A DNA stretch of 27,939 bases, taken from assembly GCA_003614735.1 (NCBI GenBank), contig KZ992588.1:1-27939 (forward strand), given 5' to 3'. Below the pieces are notes generated by a model. It was not told the origin of the DNA. It made no database searches and worked only from the letters and a program-made list of their open reading frames with translations. Origin of the DNA: Thamnocephalis sphaerospora. Lineage: Eukaryota > Zoopagomycota > Zoopagomycetes > Zoopagales > Sigmoideomycetaceae. Below, in pieces: positions 1-9,934 of this stretch (positions are counted from its first letter, which is position 1; each line of letters begins with the position of its first letter). The translations under genes were made by a program, and so were the position numbers.

Positions 1-1
1 G

Positions 2-1303
2 GACGAGAATGAGCTGCGCTGGCTGCGGCACTATGCACGGACTCATCTAGCCCACTTGCTGTTTGCAGAAGAGCAGCAGGAGACACTTCTTCCAACAGAC
101 GAGTTGCTTGACTGGTTTCATGCCTACTGTAGTCGACGCGCGACCGAGTACCGCAGGCGTCGTAAACTATATACAGAGCACCAGCCTACACAGGCTATTG
201 GCAAGCATATTGGTGGTGTGCGTCTGCAAAGCATTCTTGGCTCTAGTCGTGCGACAAAAGGCATGTGCATCGTATCGCAGTGGATCCAGGCTCCACAACA
301 GCAGCCAGTATGGATCATCGAGCAGCCATGCTTGGGTGGCGCAGACGCAGACGATACGCTCGTTACAGAGTATCAACTTTCCGAAGAGTACCTAATCGCT
401 GTTGTTCATGTATACAGCGTGGCTATGTCTGTTGGGCCTATCGATGGCACTTTGTATGCCTGGCATCTGAGCGCACTCCACCTACCACCACGTCTCATCA
501 TGAGCAAATATACAGGCACCATTAGCCTGTACAAAAACTGGCTGGTGGTTCAGAAAGATTTCGCAAATGGCAACACTCCAAGCATCACATTCGTATTTGA
601 TCTTGCCAAACATACATCTCGTCCTGGAATACTAGAGATTCAAGCAAACAAACGCCAAATACAGAGTGCCACCGAAGATAGCATTCGCCTTTTGTGGGGA
701 GACGAAATCAGGAGAAAAGCAAGCAATGCAATGATATCATGGCAACTCTGGGATTTTGCGCCAGACCGCGCGCCTCCAACACAGTGCTCAGCAATCTGTG
801 AGACGGAGTTCTACACTGATGACAATTCGTTGAGATCATGCCGCATTGACGATAGCAGTTTTGTCGTGTTCAGCCGCACCTCCTGGAAGGATTCTGCGGA
901 TACTACGCCACCAACGATAGCACTAATGGAACTTACGGAGAGCAATACTGGCGTGACTATGAAGGAAAGGTGGTCGATTGCGCAGGAGCTGAAGGATATC
1001 AGACCGATCGTGTCGCAGAACATGCTCCTGGTAGAACTGCCTCACAATGGCCATAGGCTGCTGAATCTGAACGACGGGACTTTAATTCACGGCGTGCCAA
1101 TTGTTGCGCTGAATTGTTGGTTGAGAAGCGATCTTTATCCGCTGCGAAGGCAGTGGGCAGACATAATCAAACACATTCCACCGGAACAGTTCAAGGATCA
1201 ATGCAAGCCTTTTTGCGATAGCGTTGAGGCTTCGTCAAAATCACCAAATGCCACGCTAAGATTGGCCAATGGCATACCTATTGTCGTTGACTTTTCTCCA
1301 TAA
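2..1303 (+). CDS. F-box-type/propeller-like protein, 5' partial
   Basis: The frame is open from base 2 with no stop before the TAA at 1303, so the gene runs off the left edge; the first ATG-like starts inside the window are not needed. About 434 residues are visible. The first visible part (ELRWLRHYARTH, then a YRRRRKLYTEH helix) resembles the basic helical linker that often follows an F-box in fungal F-box proteins. The rest is a run of short hydrophobic beta-strand segments separated by polar loops (for example LIAVVHVYS, LYKNWLVVQ, SFVVFSRTSW, NMLLVELPHNG), as in an irregular beta-propeller. An F-box itself is not seen and would lie upstream. If it is one, it would act as a substrate-recruiting subunit of an SCF ubiquitin ligase; this is inferred from overall architecture, not from a diagnostic motif. 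No introns are needed in the visible part. Confidence 0.6.
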   Translation, partial: DENELRWLRHYARTHLAHLLFAEEQQETLLPTDELLDWFHAYCSRRATEYRRRRKLYTEHQPTQAIGKHIGGVRLQSILGSSRATKGMCIVSQWIQAPQQQPVWIIEQPCLGGADADDTLVTEYQLSEEYLIAVVHVYSVAMSVGPIDGTLYAWHLSALHLPPRLIMSKYTGTISLYKNWLVVQKDFANGNTPSITFVFDLAKHTSRPGILEIQANKRQIQSATEDSIRLLWGDEIRRKASNAMISWQLWDFAPDRAPPTQCSAICETEFYTDDNSLRSCRIDDSSFVVFSRTSWKDSADTTPPTIALMELTESNTGVTMKERWSIAQELKDIRPIVSQNMLLVELPHNGHRLLNLNDGTLIHGVPIVALNCWLRSDLYPLRRQWADIIKHIPPEQFKDQCKPFCDSVEASSKSPNATLRLANGIPIVVDFSP

Positions 1304-2086
1304 GTGCTGACAAAAGCATACGACGGTGAGGGCCGGCGTCAGCCATTAGCTGTTATCTGCTTAAGGCGCAAATATAATTCAGTATCCGCGAACTATGGTC
1401 AAGTTCTCCATCGCTGCCATAAAGCAAAGTGTAGAGTTTTGAAAAAATGCAATCTATCAAGGCGAGGGCGGTGTCGCGAGCTTGCATCAAGGGGTCGGCA
1501 CTAGCGCAGAGAGGGCTGGGTAGCCTCAACGAAGTTGCAAGGAAACTGCAAATAGGCGTGGGCTGCACGCTGTAGACAGTCCGATGAGATAGATGCGTTG
1601 CGTTAGATGGAGCGCGAGAGTGCGGCACGAAAGAAATATCGAAAGGGAAGACCTGTGCTTATTATTTTGGCGCGCGTTGGCGAGGCTTTTGCAGCTGAAC
1701 CGCTGCGCGCGTGCGCTGATGGCGGGGGTAACAGAGCGCTGAGTTGGCATATATGGGCACGATGGCGGAGAGTGATTGCTCTAATGACCGGTGGCGGCAA
1801 CAACGTAAAGACATGACGGTCCGATTTGGCGTCTGCCCGCGAGGGTGGAGCTGGGATGCTATCTCGTTTGTACATTGTATTGCTGGATAGCGTCGCGAGA
1901 GAATAAAACCGTAAAACCGCACCGTGCCATCTCGCTCCTCGACAAAAGGCGATTTCATTGCTCTATTTGCTCGCATGGACCACGCCATCAAGCAATGATA
2001 CATATTCACCGAGTATACGCAACGCCAATGTATTGCGTGCAAGCGATCCGCGTTGCATGGCCGTGCTACAGAAAGTATTAGCCAAT
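1304..2086. other. Intergenic, no gene supported
   Basis: This 783-bp interval separates the end of the F-box-type gene (+) from the end of HEM14 (-), so it should hold two converging 3' UTRs. It contains several short open frames on both strands, none with a recognisable domain. The best is a 42-codon ATG frame at 1447-1575 with an A-rich leader and a basic, amphipathic sequence, which is too short to call. No tRNA cloverleaf or repeat was seen. Confidence 0.5.
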
Positions 2087-3766
2087 TTAGAGCATGGATG
2101 CCGCCTCTAGACCTGTAACGGTACTGTCTGTACCAGCCGAAAGGCGTTTTGCCAGCTGTTGGGCACGCCAAATGCAGTCGTTCAGCGAGACACCAAGGTA
2201 GGATGCGCCAGTTAGGCTTAGTCGACCACCGTAGTGCTGGGCAAGCTCGTTGTGAAGTTGCTGAAGCAGAGTTACGTGCCCGACGCGGTACTGCGGAATG
2301 CACTTGCGCTGCACATGTGCCCGCGCATCTAGTGGTAGCATATCGACGCCTAGATGCTCGCGCACGGTGCGCTGTGCTTGACTGATAAAGTCTGCCTCGG
2401 ACATTGTGTCCAGTGCGTCACTCCACCGCTGCCGACCACCGAGCATCACGGTAAGGCGCGTAATAGCCAGACCACCGTCCTGTTCCGGTAGCGTATGCGA
2501 GTCAAACACCACGCCAAGTGCAATAGTATCGGCTACCGTTGCCGGGATCAGATAGCCAAACCCGTCCGGAATATTTAAACGACCACTGTAAGTAAGATTG
2601 ACCACGGCCACGTTTGCGCTAGTTTTCCCGATCTCGGCCAGCGCAGGCAAAGGCCGGTCTTGCGTCTCAACGAGTGTGCGCATAATACCAGCCGGAAGTG
2701 CGCTGATAACATGGTCTGCGCGCGTTGATCTGCCCTCACCGCCCGTATGGCGAACCTGTCGAGCATTGCAGCTTGATCAGGAACAAGCGTGTACAGCGTC
2801 CAGCTTGCGCCTACATACCTCAATACCATCTGGTTGAACTTGCACCGACTGTGCACGACAATGAAGCCGCAGCTCAAACTGGTCTGGCCACTCGCGCTGC
2901 ATGCGCTCGACTAGGGCATCCGTCAGGGTCTGCATGCCACCACGGAACGAATACACCGATGCATTGACAGCTGCCTGCACAGATGCAGGCGATCCTGAGG
3001 CACGCAGCACATCCCGCAGCGCACGCGCCTGAAGCACCTCGGGCGCTTCCTGCTGCTTCTTGGCTGGCTGTGGGTTTAGCAAACCCCGCAGAAACGAGCC
3101 GTGATCGCGCTCCAGTCGCCATAGTCGATTGGCACAGGCGCGCACACTCAGCTCGTGAATATCACCTGCGTAGATGCCGCTGACGACTGCGCTGACCACG
3201 CGCTCGGCTAGCATAGGCGAAAAGTGGCGTGCAACAAATGCATACAGGCTTTCATCGCCAGCCGCAGGCTTGCTGCTGCCACGCAGCGGTCCCGCCATTG
3301 CAGAGAGCACCGCTGGCCGAACATAGCTAGAGCGTAGGATGGAAAGTGGACGCAGCAGGTGAAGCCGTCCGTCTCCGTAGATGTAGCGGTTGCGCGCAGC
3401 CGGCGCAGTATGCGGCACCGTCAGCAGCTGATCGGCCAGTCCAAGCTCATTCACCTACGGCACGCGTCAATCGACGACATTGGCATTTGCGCGCAGCCTG
3501 CGTACCAATTGCAACGTGGCTATGCCGGCTGCGCCAGCGGGACGGAGTGTGCGCGGACCAGTCTCGCAAAGGATAGTGCCCTCCTTGCTGTCGGCAAGCG
3601 GAACCTGCTCGCTGCGCACCCAACCTCCGACGCGCCCTGCCGCTTCGAGCAGCGTAACGCGTGGCTGCGTGGCCGATGCACTCCGGAGCAGGTGGTATGC
3701 AGCAGATAGGCCAGCTGCGCCACCTCCTAGCACGACGAAATGACGCGGGGCAGCCATACGGGTCAT
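2087..3766 (-). CDS. HEM14: Protoporphyrinogen oxidase, mitochondrial (3 exons)
   Basis: Catalyses the oxygen-dependent six-electron oxidation of protoporphyrinogen IX to protoporphyrin IX, the penultimate step of haem synthesis, at the mitochondrial inner membrane. Exons on the minus strand are 3766-3506, 3454-2819 and 2755-2087, giving 521 residues. The introns are 3455-3505 (51 nt, GTACGC...TAG, branch point like TTGAC) and 2756-2818 (63 nt, GTATGT...CAG); both are phase 0. Joining them restores the family signatures: an FAD-binding FVVLGGGAAGLSAAY at residues 11-25, VTLLEAAGRVGGW at 37-49, GPRTLRPAGAAG at 70-81, and a C-terminal GVSLNDCIWRA. The length is normal for fungal PPO. I chose the ATG at 3766; a second in-frame ATG three codons on is equally possible. 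The short leader has no obvious long presequence, as in many PPOs that use internal targeting. The thioredoxin gene ends only 108 bp upstream, so its promoter is very compact. Confidence 0.94.
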
Positions 3767-3874
3767 TGCACGGTGGTACACAAATAGGGAAACAAGCAGC
3801 AAATGGACAGTTCAACTGGCACAGTAGGCGGTTTAATGCACATGCCCATGGGCGCAGCACAGCAGCCGCGAGAT

Positions 3875-4294
3875 TTACTCCTGACGCAGCCTCTCAATGG
3901 TCTCCTGGACTTTTTGGGCACCAACCATCTTGTTCGTAGCCTTCTCGTCGGTGCCAATAGCGATATTCGCCTCCTTGCCGTCCTTGTAAAAGTGGAGCAG
4001 CGGAATGGATGAAACCTCGTTTTTTTGGGCCAAATCCTGCAGACAAAACGACGCGTCAGCCGACGCGTACAGCACATTTACCCTAGATACACGCTATCCA
4101 CTCACCTGGTGCTGCTCAATGTCGACCTTGACGATGATGACATCTTCGGCGTCCTTGTACAGCTTTTCAAACACAGACCTGCTGAGCATCTTGCACGGGC
4201 CGCACCAGTCAGCGTAAAAGTCGATAACGACCACCTTGCCTGGGGTGGCAATCAGGCTAGCCAGGTGAGCGGAGTCTCCGAGTTCGACAATCAT
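3875..4294 (-). CDS. Thioredoxin (2 exons)
   Basis: Small dithiol-disulfide oxidoreductase. Exon 1 is 4294-4106 and exon 2 is 4036-3875, separated by a 69-nt intron (4037-4105, GTGAGT...CTGCAG with a GGCTGAC branch point). The product is 116 residues. Visible landmarks are VVVIDFYADWCGPCK (active-site WCGPC at about residues 29-33), VDIEQHQDLA, and SIPLLHFYKDGK with the cis-proline loop. There is no targeting sequence before MIVELGDSAHLASLI, so it is probably cytosolic or nuclear. It is about ten residues longer than the typical 105-residue thioredoxin, the extra residues lying in the loop after EANIAIGTDEK, where the usual short EVxxxVGA turn is expanded. HEM14 follows on the same strand after 108 bp; I see no sign that they form a functional unit beyond proximity. 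Confidence 0.95.
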
Positions 4295-4637
4295 GGTGAA
4301 TGAGCTTGAGTGATGAGAGGATAGGTAGACGATGCAAGAAAGAAGATTGCGGTGACGAAGGCGAGCTGTCGCCGTTGCGTTGCGCTAATAAGAGGGTGCT
4401 GAGTAAGCGCGGGCCAATCAGCAGCACAAATCACGTCATTTGGCGCGGCATCTTCCAGCCCATTCGCCCGTGTTCCACGTGCCCGATTACGCTAGAGTTA
4501 ACCATGATATTCGTATAGATAAGATGTGAGTGACATGAGGGGAAGAATAAACAATACCAAGGCAAGGCGCGCAATAACACATGCGAGAAAAGGCAAGAAA
4601 CGACCGTGTAACGAGCGCAGTGGCCGGCGATGCGACA
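4295..4637. promoter_or_regulatory. Upstream region of the thioredoxin gene with candidate sites
   Basis: This 343-bp gap lies between the stop of the PX-PB1 gene and the thioredoxin ATG, both on the minus strand. It contains CCAAT at 4414-4418, a TGACGTGA-type ATF/CREB-like element (minus strand, 4431-4438) and a CACGTG E-box at 4476-4481. These are common fungal promoter words, and the bZIP-type site would suit an oxidative-stress gene. Chance matches are possible, so their function is inferred. The 3' UTR of the upstream gene must also end here. Confidence 0.4.
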
Positions 4638-7600
4638 CTACACGGCAAAGAACGTGGTGCGCTCGGGGCATTCAAACAGCACCACGCCCAGGGCAAAATC
4701 ACCCTCTAGTCGGACGATGGCACCATCCGCCGCCTGCTCGCGGTAGACCAGCACGCGATCTTCCAGCACCGCGTCGCCATGTCCACAGCGGCGGAACTTG
4801 TCCTCGATACGCGTGCGTAGCTCGTCAAAGGTAATTTGTCGCGGGATCTGCAGCTTGATCAGGCGCGTCTGATCCAGTACCACTTTGAGATCAATGAGAT
4901 CCTGAGCCGAGTCGTCTGGGAGCACTTGAACCATCTGCTTACGGCGGCCAGCTCTTGCTGCTGCCGTTGACGCTGCGGCTGCGGCTGCACGACGACGCTG
5001 TACAAACGTGTCCGACGGGGCGTGAGCAATGGTGCGCGCGCGTGCCAGCTGAGCAGGTGTCGGCCGGGGTGCAATCATCTCCGTGCGCTGGATAAGCACC
5101 GAGTCGCGGATGCCTGGCTGCGAGCGATGCCGGGTCAGGCCGCCTTGTTGCAGCTGGCCGTCTGCTTGTTCCAGCTGGCTCTGTCGCTGATGGTGTGCTG
5201 CTACAGCAGCCAGCGAAGAAAGCGACGCATCGCCAACGACACCGTACGACGAGGCTGTTGGACTGCTGCCCGCACTGCGTGATCGCGACTCGGCCGCTGG
5301 GGCGTCTGCTTCGGTTGCCATGGCATTATTCGGCTCGTAGGGCGTCACGGGCACGTTGGGTGTGCAGGGTGAGGTGACAGGCAGGCGCCGTCGCAGCTCC
5401 GACATATCAAGCGGCGTCTTCCAGCGGATGCTCGTATTCCGTTCGACCACTTTACCAGCATCCTGATCGTCAGCAGATGCCGCTACGACCGTCTCCTCGG
5501 CAATATCCTCCTCGGTCATTTCTATGGTAGTGGTGGCTGCTGCTGCTGCCGCTTCGGCCTCTTGCTTCAGTTTATCCTGAGTCCGCTTGCGACGCAGTCC
5601 GGCTAGCGTAATGGCACGCACCAGCGGCCGACGGATCACCGCTGCGTCCACCTCGCCGCCATGCTCGCCACCACCGGCACGCACAGCAACTGCCGCCATG
5701 GCCGATCCGGAAATGGGGCGGAAGTTGGCCATTGCGTTTGCTTCAGCAACCTCGAGGGTTGCCGAATCATTCGACGTCAACGTGTCAGCGCCTCCGCTCA
5801 TGGTACTCGCGGCATCGATCGCCGAAGATGCGGCAGATACTGGCCTGGACACTACGCTAGCATCAGACACGGTGCGCGAATGTGTGCCAGCAGCAGCGCG
5901 CGCTGCCAGTGCCTTGCGCAGCGAAAAGTGGGGCCGAGCGCCGGTGGCATGAGCGCCATGCTCCAGCATGGACTGCGATCGCGATAAGCTAGCAGGCGGC
6001 GCCGACCACTCCCTCACATGCACCGCTGAGTGTCTATCCGCTGCAGCGGCTTCCTGTGCTGCGGCAAACTTTTCCGGCGACATGAGCAATGGCCGCTGTG
6101 CTCGCCGCGGACTTGTGTTTGGCGGCTGAACCAGCTTCTGATTCCAGGGTGCCACCATGGTGCTGCCTGCTGCGGCGCCCACACGTGTCGAGGCTGTTCC
6201 ACGCACCGAACCAATGCGCACCAGCTCGGGCATGCGTTGTGTCGTGCCGTTTGATCTAGGCGGTGGAGGTGTCATGGGCGGCACGGGAAAATCGGCCAAG
6301 GCGCTATCGCGCAGGGTTCCATTAGGCGACAGTTCATCTTGAGCGCCAACATCAAACGTGCTCTCTTTCTCTGCTTCCTCGTCGTCTTCATCCTCGTCAG
6401 ACATCATGAGATTGCGATTCCAGGGCGCAGTGGTGATGGCCACCACACCCACAGAGCCATTGCGCATGTGACGCAGCGTGGAGGCAGCCACCACCTCTTC
6501 AATGCTGTCACGATTCGAATGTGCCTCTTCGCCGCTCACCCGAGCACTAGTGTTGCCACTGGTGATGCCGTCAAGACTGTTCTGGGCACTATTCCGCTTA
6601 TTAGAGTCTTCAGCCGATGGCCGCTTGCGCAAAAAGGCCGCCTTGGCCCGCTGCACCAGACGGCCCATGCTCTTGCTACGCTTGAGCGACTGTATCGGAT
6701 GCAGCACATTGCGGCGAGGACTGGTTGGACTGGCGCCACCTGTATTGGCGCTGGACCTGCTGCTGTGCTTGCTCTGACCCCCATCCACGAATGAGACGTG
6801 CGTGCCCGAGGGTGACGGTGGCAGCGATGGCACGTTTGTTCCTGGTGAAATGTCCATGACGCCGCCAGATTGCCGATTGGCAGCCTGTATCATTCCATGC
6901 CGCACATCCTCCTCGGTGGCTGGCTGCCACTGTGGCTCAATGTCGGCCAAGGTGCCCAGCGCAAAGGCACGTGCCAGCGGATCCTCTACACTCCGGCTAA
7001 CCTTGTAGTCCACGTCAGAGCGCCAGATGCCGAGAAACTCGCGAAAGGGACGCGACTGCTGCACCTGCTGGTCTGATGCAATGAGCCGCGCCATGTAGCT
7101 GTCCAGCTGATCCATCATATCAAACGGCACGTGAGCATTCCTTTGCTGTGCCCGCGTGAAACTCTCCAGCAGTGGGGCCAGCGGACGATCACCAGACGCA
7201 TCCATGTTGAACGTGTGAGCCAAACGCAGGCTAAGCTCCACAAAGTCATCGCAAATGCGGTAGATGGCATACGGCTGCGGACGCAAAACGTAGCGTGGCT
7301 TCTGAGGTGGCGGCGGCATAAAGCGTATCATGGGCGTAACATGCAGTGTATACCAGAAGCAGCCATCCTCACGCCGCTCATAGGCCACCACGCGAGCTGA
7401 CTCGAGCTCGGACGCAAGTTTGACGCCAACATAAGGCCGATGAAGCATGGAACGACGCTTTAGATGGCGCTCTGGCGCCTGAAGTCCCGAGTTCTGCGGC
7501 AAGGTGGGCGAAGAGGGCGGCGAGGAAGGCGGCACGACCGGCAGCGGCCGAGACATGACGGTATCGGTTGAGGATGGCGCAAGCGAAATAGCGTCCGTGT

Positions 7601-7994
7601 CAGCTGCTGGTGCCAGCGTCGGTGTCTGCGGGCAGACGGGCGTGGCTGCTGACGAAGAGAGCGCCAAAGACACGGTGGAGGCCAGCGCCTGTGCCGTGAT
7701 GGACGTTGGTTCGGCGGCGGCGGCCTGCTGGAAAGCAGCGCTAATCTCAGCGCCCAGCTCAAAGGTCTCCAGCTGCGGCAAGGTCGGGCTTTCCTGCGGC
7801 TCTATGCGTTCCGCAGCGGCACCGTCGGTCTCCGGCAGCGCCACGCATATAGGCTCGGTAAGGGTGATTGCTGGCAGCGGCGGCAGCGGGCGTTCCTCGC
7901 TGATACTGCCTGAATGAAGCCGCGCTGGTGATTTGGCAGGCCGCGCCGGTGGCAGCGAACGCGGCTGCACAGACGTGACGGCTATCGTCTCCAT
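4638..7994 (-). CDS. Large PX-domain protein with C-terminal PB1 domain
   Basis: A single uninterrupted 1118-codon exon. Residues 1-180 are a Pro/Ser/Ala-rich disordered leader. Residues about 190-328 resemble a PX (phosphoinositide-binding) domain: VVAYERREDGCFWYTLHV strands, a proline loop (MPPPPQKP), YAIYRICDDFVELSLRL, then helices ending in RPFREFLGIW. About 700 residues of Ser/Ala/Thr-rich disordered sequence follow, with basic patches (KRSKSMGRLVQRAKAAFLRK) suited to phosphorylation. The last 85 residues (about 1033-1113) resemble a PB1 domain: basic first strand DLKVVLDQTRLIKLQI, helix TFDELRTRIEDKF, then VLVYREQAADGAIVRLEGDF. PX plus PB1 recalls Bem1/Scd2 polarity scaffolds and NADPH-oxidase regulators, but no SH3 domain is visible, so I do not name it. 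The lack of introns contrasts with its intron-rich neighbours. A membrane-tethered scaffold is the likely role, by inference. Confidence 0.8.
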   Translation of the reverse strand: METIAVTSVQPRSLPPARPAKSPARLHSGSISEERPLPPLPAITLTEPICVALPETDGAAAERIEPQESPTLPQLETFELGAEISAAFQQAAAAEPTSITAQALASTVSLALSSSAATPVCPQTPTLAPAADTDAISLAPSSTDTVMSRPLPVVPPSSPPSSPTLPQNSGLQAPERHLKRRSMLHRPYVGVKLASELESARVVAYERREDGCFWYTLHVTPMIRFMPPPPQKPRYVLRPQPYAIYRICDDFVELSLRLAHTFNMDASGDRPLAPLLESFTRAQQRNAHVPFDMMDQLDSYMARLIASDQQVQQSRPFREFLGIWRSDVDYKVSRSVEDPLARAFALGTLADIEPQWQPATEEDVRHGMIQAANRQSGGVMDISPGTNVPSLPPSPSGTHVSFVDGGQSKHSSRSSANTGGASPTSPRRNVLHPIQSLKRSKSMGRLVQRAKAAFLRKRPSAEDSNKRNSAQNSLDGITSGNTSARVSGEEAHSNRDSIEEVVAASTLRHMRNGSVGVVAITTAPWNRNLMMSDEDEDDEEAEKESTFDVGAQDELSPNGTLRDSALADFPVPPMTPPPPRSNGTTQRMPELVRIGSVRGTASTRVGAAAGSTMVAPWNQKLVQPPNTSPRRAQRPLLMSPEKFAAAQEAAAADRHSAVHVREWSAPPASLSRSQSMLEHGAHATGARPHFSLRKALAARAAAGTHSRTVSDASVVSRPVSAASSAIDAASTMSGGADTLTSNDSATLEVAEANAMANFRPISGSAMAAVAVRAGGGEHGGEVDAAVIRRPLVRAITLAGLRRKRTQDKLKQEAEAAAAAATTTIEMTEEDIAEETVVAASADDQDAGKVVERNTSIRWKTPLDMSELRRRLPVTSPCTPNVPVTPYEPNNAMATEADAPAAESRSRSAGSSPTASSYGVVGDASLSSLAAVAAHHQRQSQLEQADGQLQQGGLTRHRSQPGIRDSVLIQRTEMIAPRPTPAQLARARTIAHAPSDTFVQRRRAAAAAASTAAARAGRRKQMVQVLPDDSAQDLIDLKVVLDQTRLIKLQIPRQITFDELRTRIEDKFRRCGHGDAVLEDRVLVYREQAADGAIVRLEGDFALGVVLFECPERTTFFAV

Positions 7995-9208
7995 GGCGGC
8001 GCTGGATGCTCAGCTCGATCGGCGAGCCGATAAACAAGTCTGGTATTATGCAGCCGCAAAGGGACACCAGTGACGGCGCTTGACGGCCGGCGAGTGCTCT
8101 AGCTGGTGGCACAGTGTGCTGGCCGTATGAGTAGCTGAATACGTGTAGAAGGCAACGTGGAATGCTAGGAGATGCGGCAAACGATGAATGCGGTGTGAGT
8201 GGCGGCCAATGGGAGAAGCACGGCGCGGGTCGACAAGAGGCGGGCACGGCACGAGAGAGAGAGGGAAGCGTGTGAGCAGAAAAGGGTGGAAAGAGAGCGT
8301 AGCGCCAAGTAGCCGTGGAAGCGGCGGCGGATTGCGCGGCGTGAATGAGAAGTTACTGCGGAGCGGCGGACTCTGCCGAAAGAGCAAAGCGGCGTCGATA
8401 GTCCATGCATTCCCTCACCCGCTAGCACCTACCAACAAGGGAGCTGATGTGTAGGATGCACGCGGGTTTACAAATAGGCGTTGCTCCTTTTCCTAACGAG
8501 GACTTCAAGGGGACCGCCGAGCAGACGGCGGCGAGCGCAGCGGACTGGCTCCACCCTGGTTACTTGCGCGACGGCAGATGGCGGATGGACACAACAGGCG
8601 TAAGGGGGTGTGCGCGTGGTGGGCGTCGTAGCCACCTTGATGTGTATACCGCGGCGGCTTTAGTAGCTGGCGCGGAGGTGTGCCGCCAGCTGCACCAATG
8701 ATTGCAGTGAGATGAACAAGCCAAGGCGGACGAGACAGCGAAGGCGCACGCGGGTAGCCAGCAAAGCCGACGGCTGCGTACAAGGCCGTGCGGTAGCAAA
8801 CGAAGCCGGACCCATGCACGGAACCGCGACGCGCTGGTGGCAAAGCACCACAGGCGCAGATGACCTGTTTCCCGGCTGGCAGGCGTGCGAATACGTGCGT
8901 AGGCCAGCATGTGCGTGGACGACGATGCATGGGCCTGATGCGACAGCGGCAGCAGCGCGCTGGTCAGCCAGCATGCGCAAAGGGACTGGACCCGTGCAGG
9001 CACCGGCCATTTGCTAGGGATCGTGTCGGCTGGCCCACAGGTGCTCACGCGGCTGCTTTTTATGGCATAAGCCAAACTTCATAACGCCACAAGAAGACAG
9101 CAACATGCATCGGAGGCGTAAATAGTCGGCCGTCAGCAGGTCGGTAAAGGACGGCGTCTGCTGCGGTCGGCAGCCGCTTCGCTGCTTGCATGGCCTTTTG
9201 CATAGCAC
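7995..9208. other. Intergenic; upstream region of the PX-PB1 gene
   Basis: No convincing gene. On the minus strand the first 300 bp upstream of the PX-PB1 start are pyrimidine-rich (a CT run complementary to the GA run near 8253-8264), as in many fungal promoters and leaders. The open frames here (for example 8188-8454 +, 8505-8930 - and 8712-9017 +) have arginine- and alanine-rich compositions typical of GC-rich noncoding DNA and show no domain. No tRNA or repeat was seen. Confidence 0.5.
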
Positions 9209-9934
9209 ATGGAATTAGATGATCCTGTAGCCAAGTGGGAGCGCTTGCTGAGGCCGCCAGCAGCCGCTTTGCATGGCACGTTTCACGCTCGCGTGTACAC
9301 CCATGCCGACGACGCACGACACGCCTCGTATTGTATCGAGTGCCTACACGCCGGACTGTTCACAGGCGCACAGCTCTAACCCGCCGCAGGCCATAGGCCC
9401 GTTTAGATGCCAGTGTCGCCTGCGGTGGTCTAGTCGCACATGCATCCCGCCACGTTACGCGCACTTGTACCAGTAGCCAACTGCCAACACTCGGCTGCTT
9501 GCCTCGTCACTTAGTATACCGACTTGTCAGTGTCCGTCGACGCCGTTGCATTCAAGGAACTGGCTATAGCACAGGTGGAAAGAGTACGACAAGGCGTACT
9601 TGTGCTCCAGAACCAGTGTCAAGAGCATTACGACGCGTACACGTACAGACAACCTATTTACGAGGTTGAACGGCAGCGTCGAGTAAGTCGTCGGATACGC
9701 GCAGTCCTTGGGCAGGTCTGGTATGAAAAGACCGTACGCATCGGCCACGACAAAGTACAACAGTCCTCCTGGAACCGGGAGCTAACCGCCGACTTGCAGC
9801 TGAAACTAAAATTGGTTCCCAGGAGAATAGCCAATGGAAGCAAGTATAGATGGAGCGCCACCGAAATACTAGGCCAATGCATGCTGCTTCATTGCCTAGT
9901 ACCATCAGCGTTTAATAGGGCGCTTTGGGTATAG
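9209..9934 (+). other. Possible unrecognised multi-exon gene (weak)
   Basis: Two stretches look protein-coding by composition, but I cannot join them with confidence. The first is an ATG frame at 9209-9379 (56 codons, starting MELDDPVAKWERLLRPP). The second is an open frame from about 9524 to 9934 with no ATG near its start; its first part is charged and helix-forming (FKELAIAQVERVRQGVL, then IYEVERQRR). A possible 3' splice site (TTGTCAG) sits at about 9530. Inside the second stretch, a perfect GTAAGT at 9683 and a GCTAAC branch point followed by CTTGCAG ending at 9799 could mark a 117-nt intron, which is also open in frame. No family was recognised. It could instead be chance open frames in a long intergenic region. 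Confidence 0.3.

Noticed and set aside
1447-1575. 42-residue basic amphipathic ORF, possible small mitochondrial protein or first exon
   Set aside because: It is too short, has no recognisable family, and joining it to the following frame through a 35-nt GT-AG pair gives no convincing protein.
8712-9017. Plus-strand ORF of 101 codons
   Set aside because: Arg/Ala/Gly-rich composition typical of GC-rich noncoding frames; no splice support and no motif.
9527-9760. Minus-strand hydrophobic ORF resembling a membrane protein
   Set aside because: Its hydrophobicity is what is expected as the antisense of the charged, helix-like plus-strand frame, and it has no other support.
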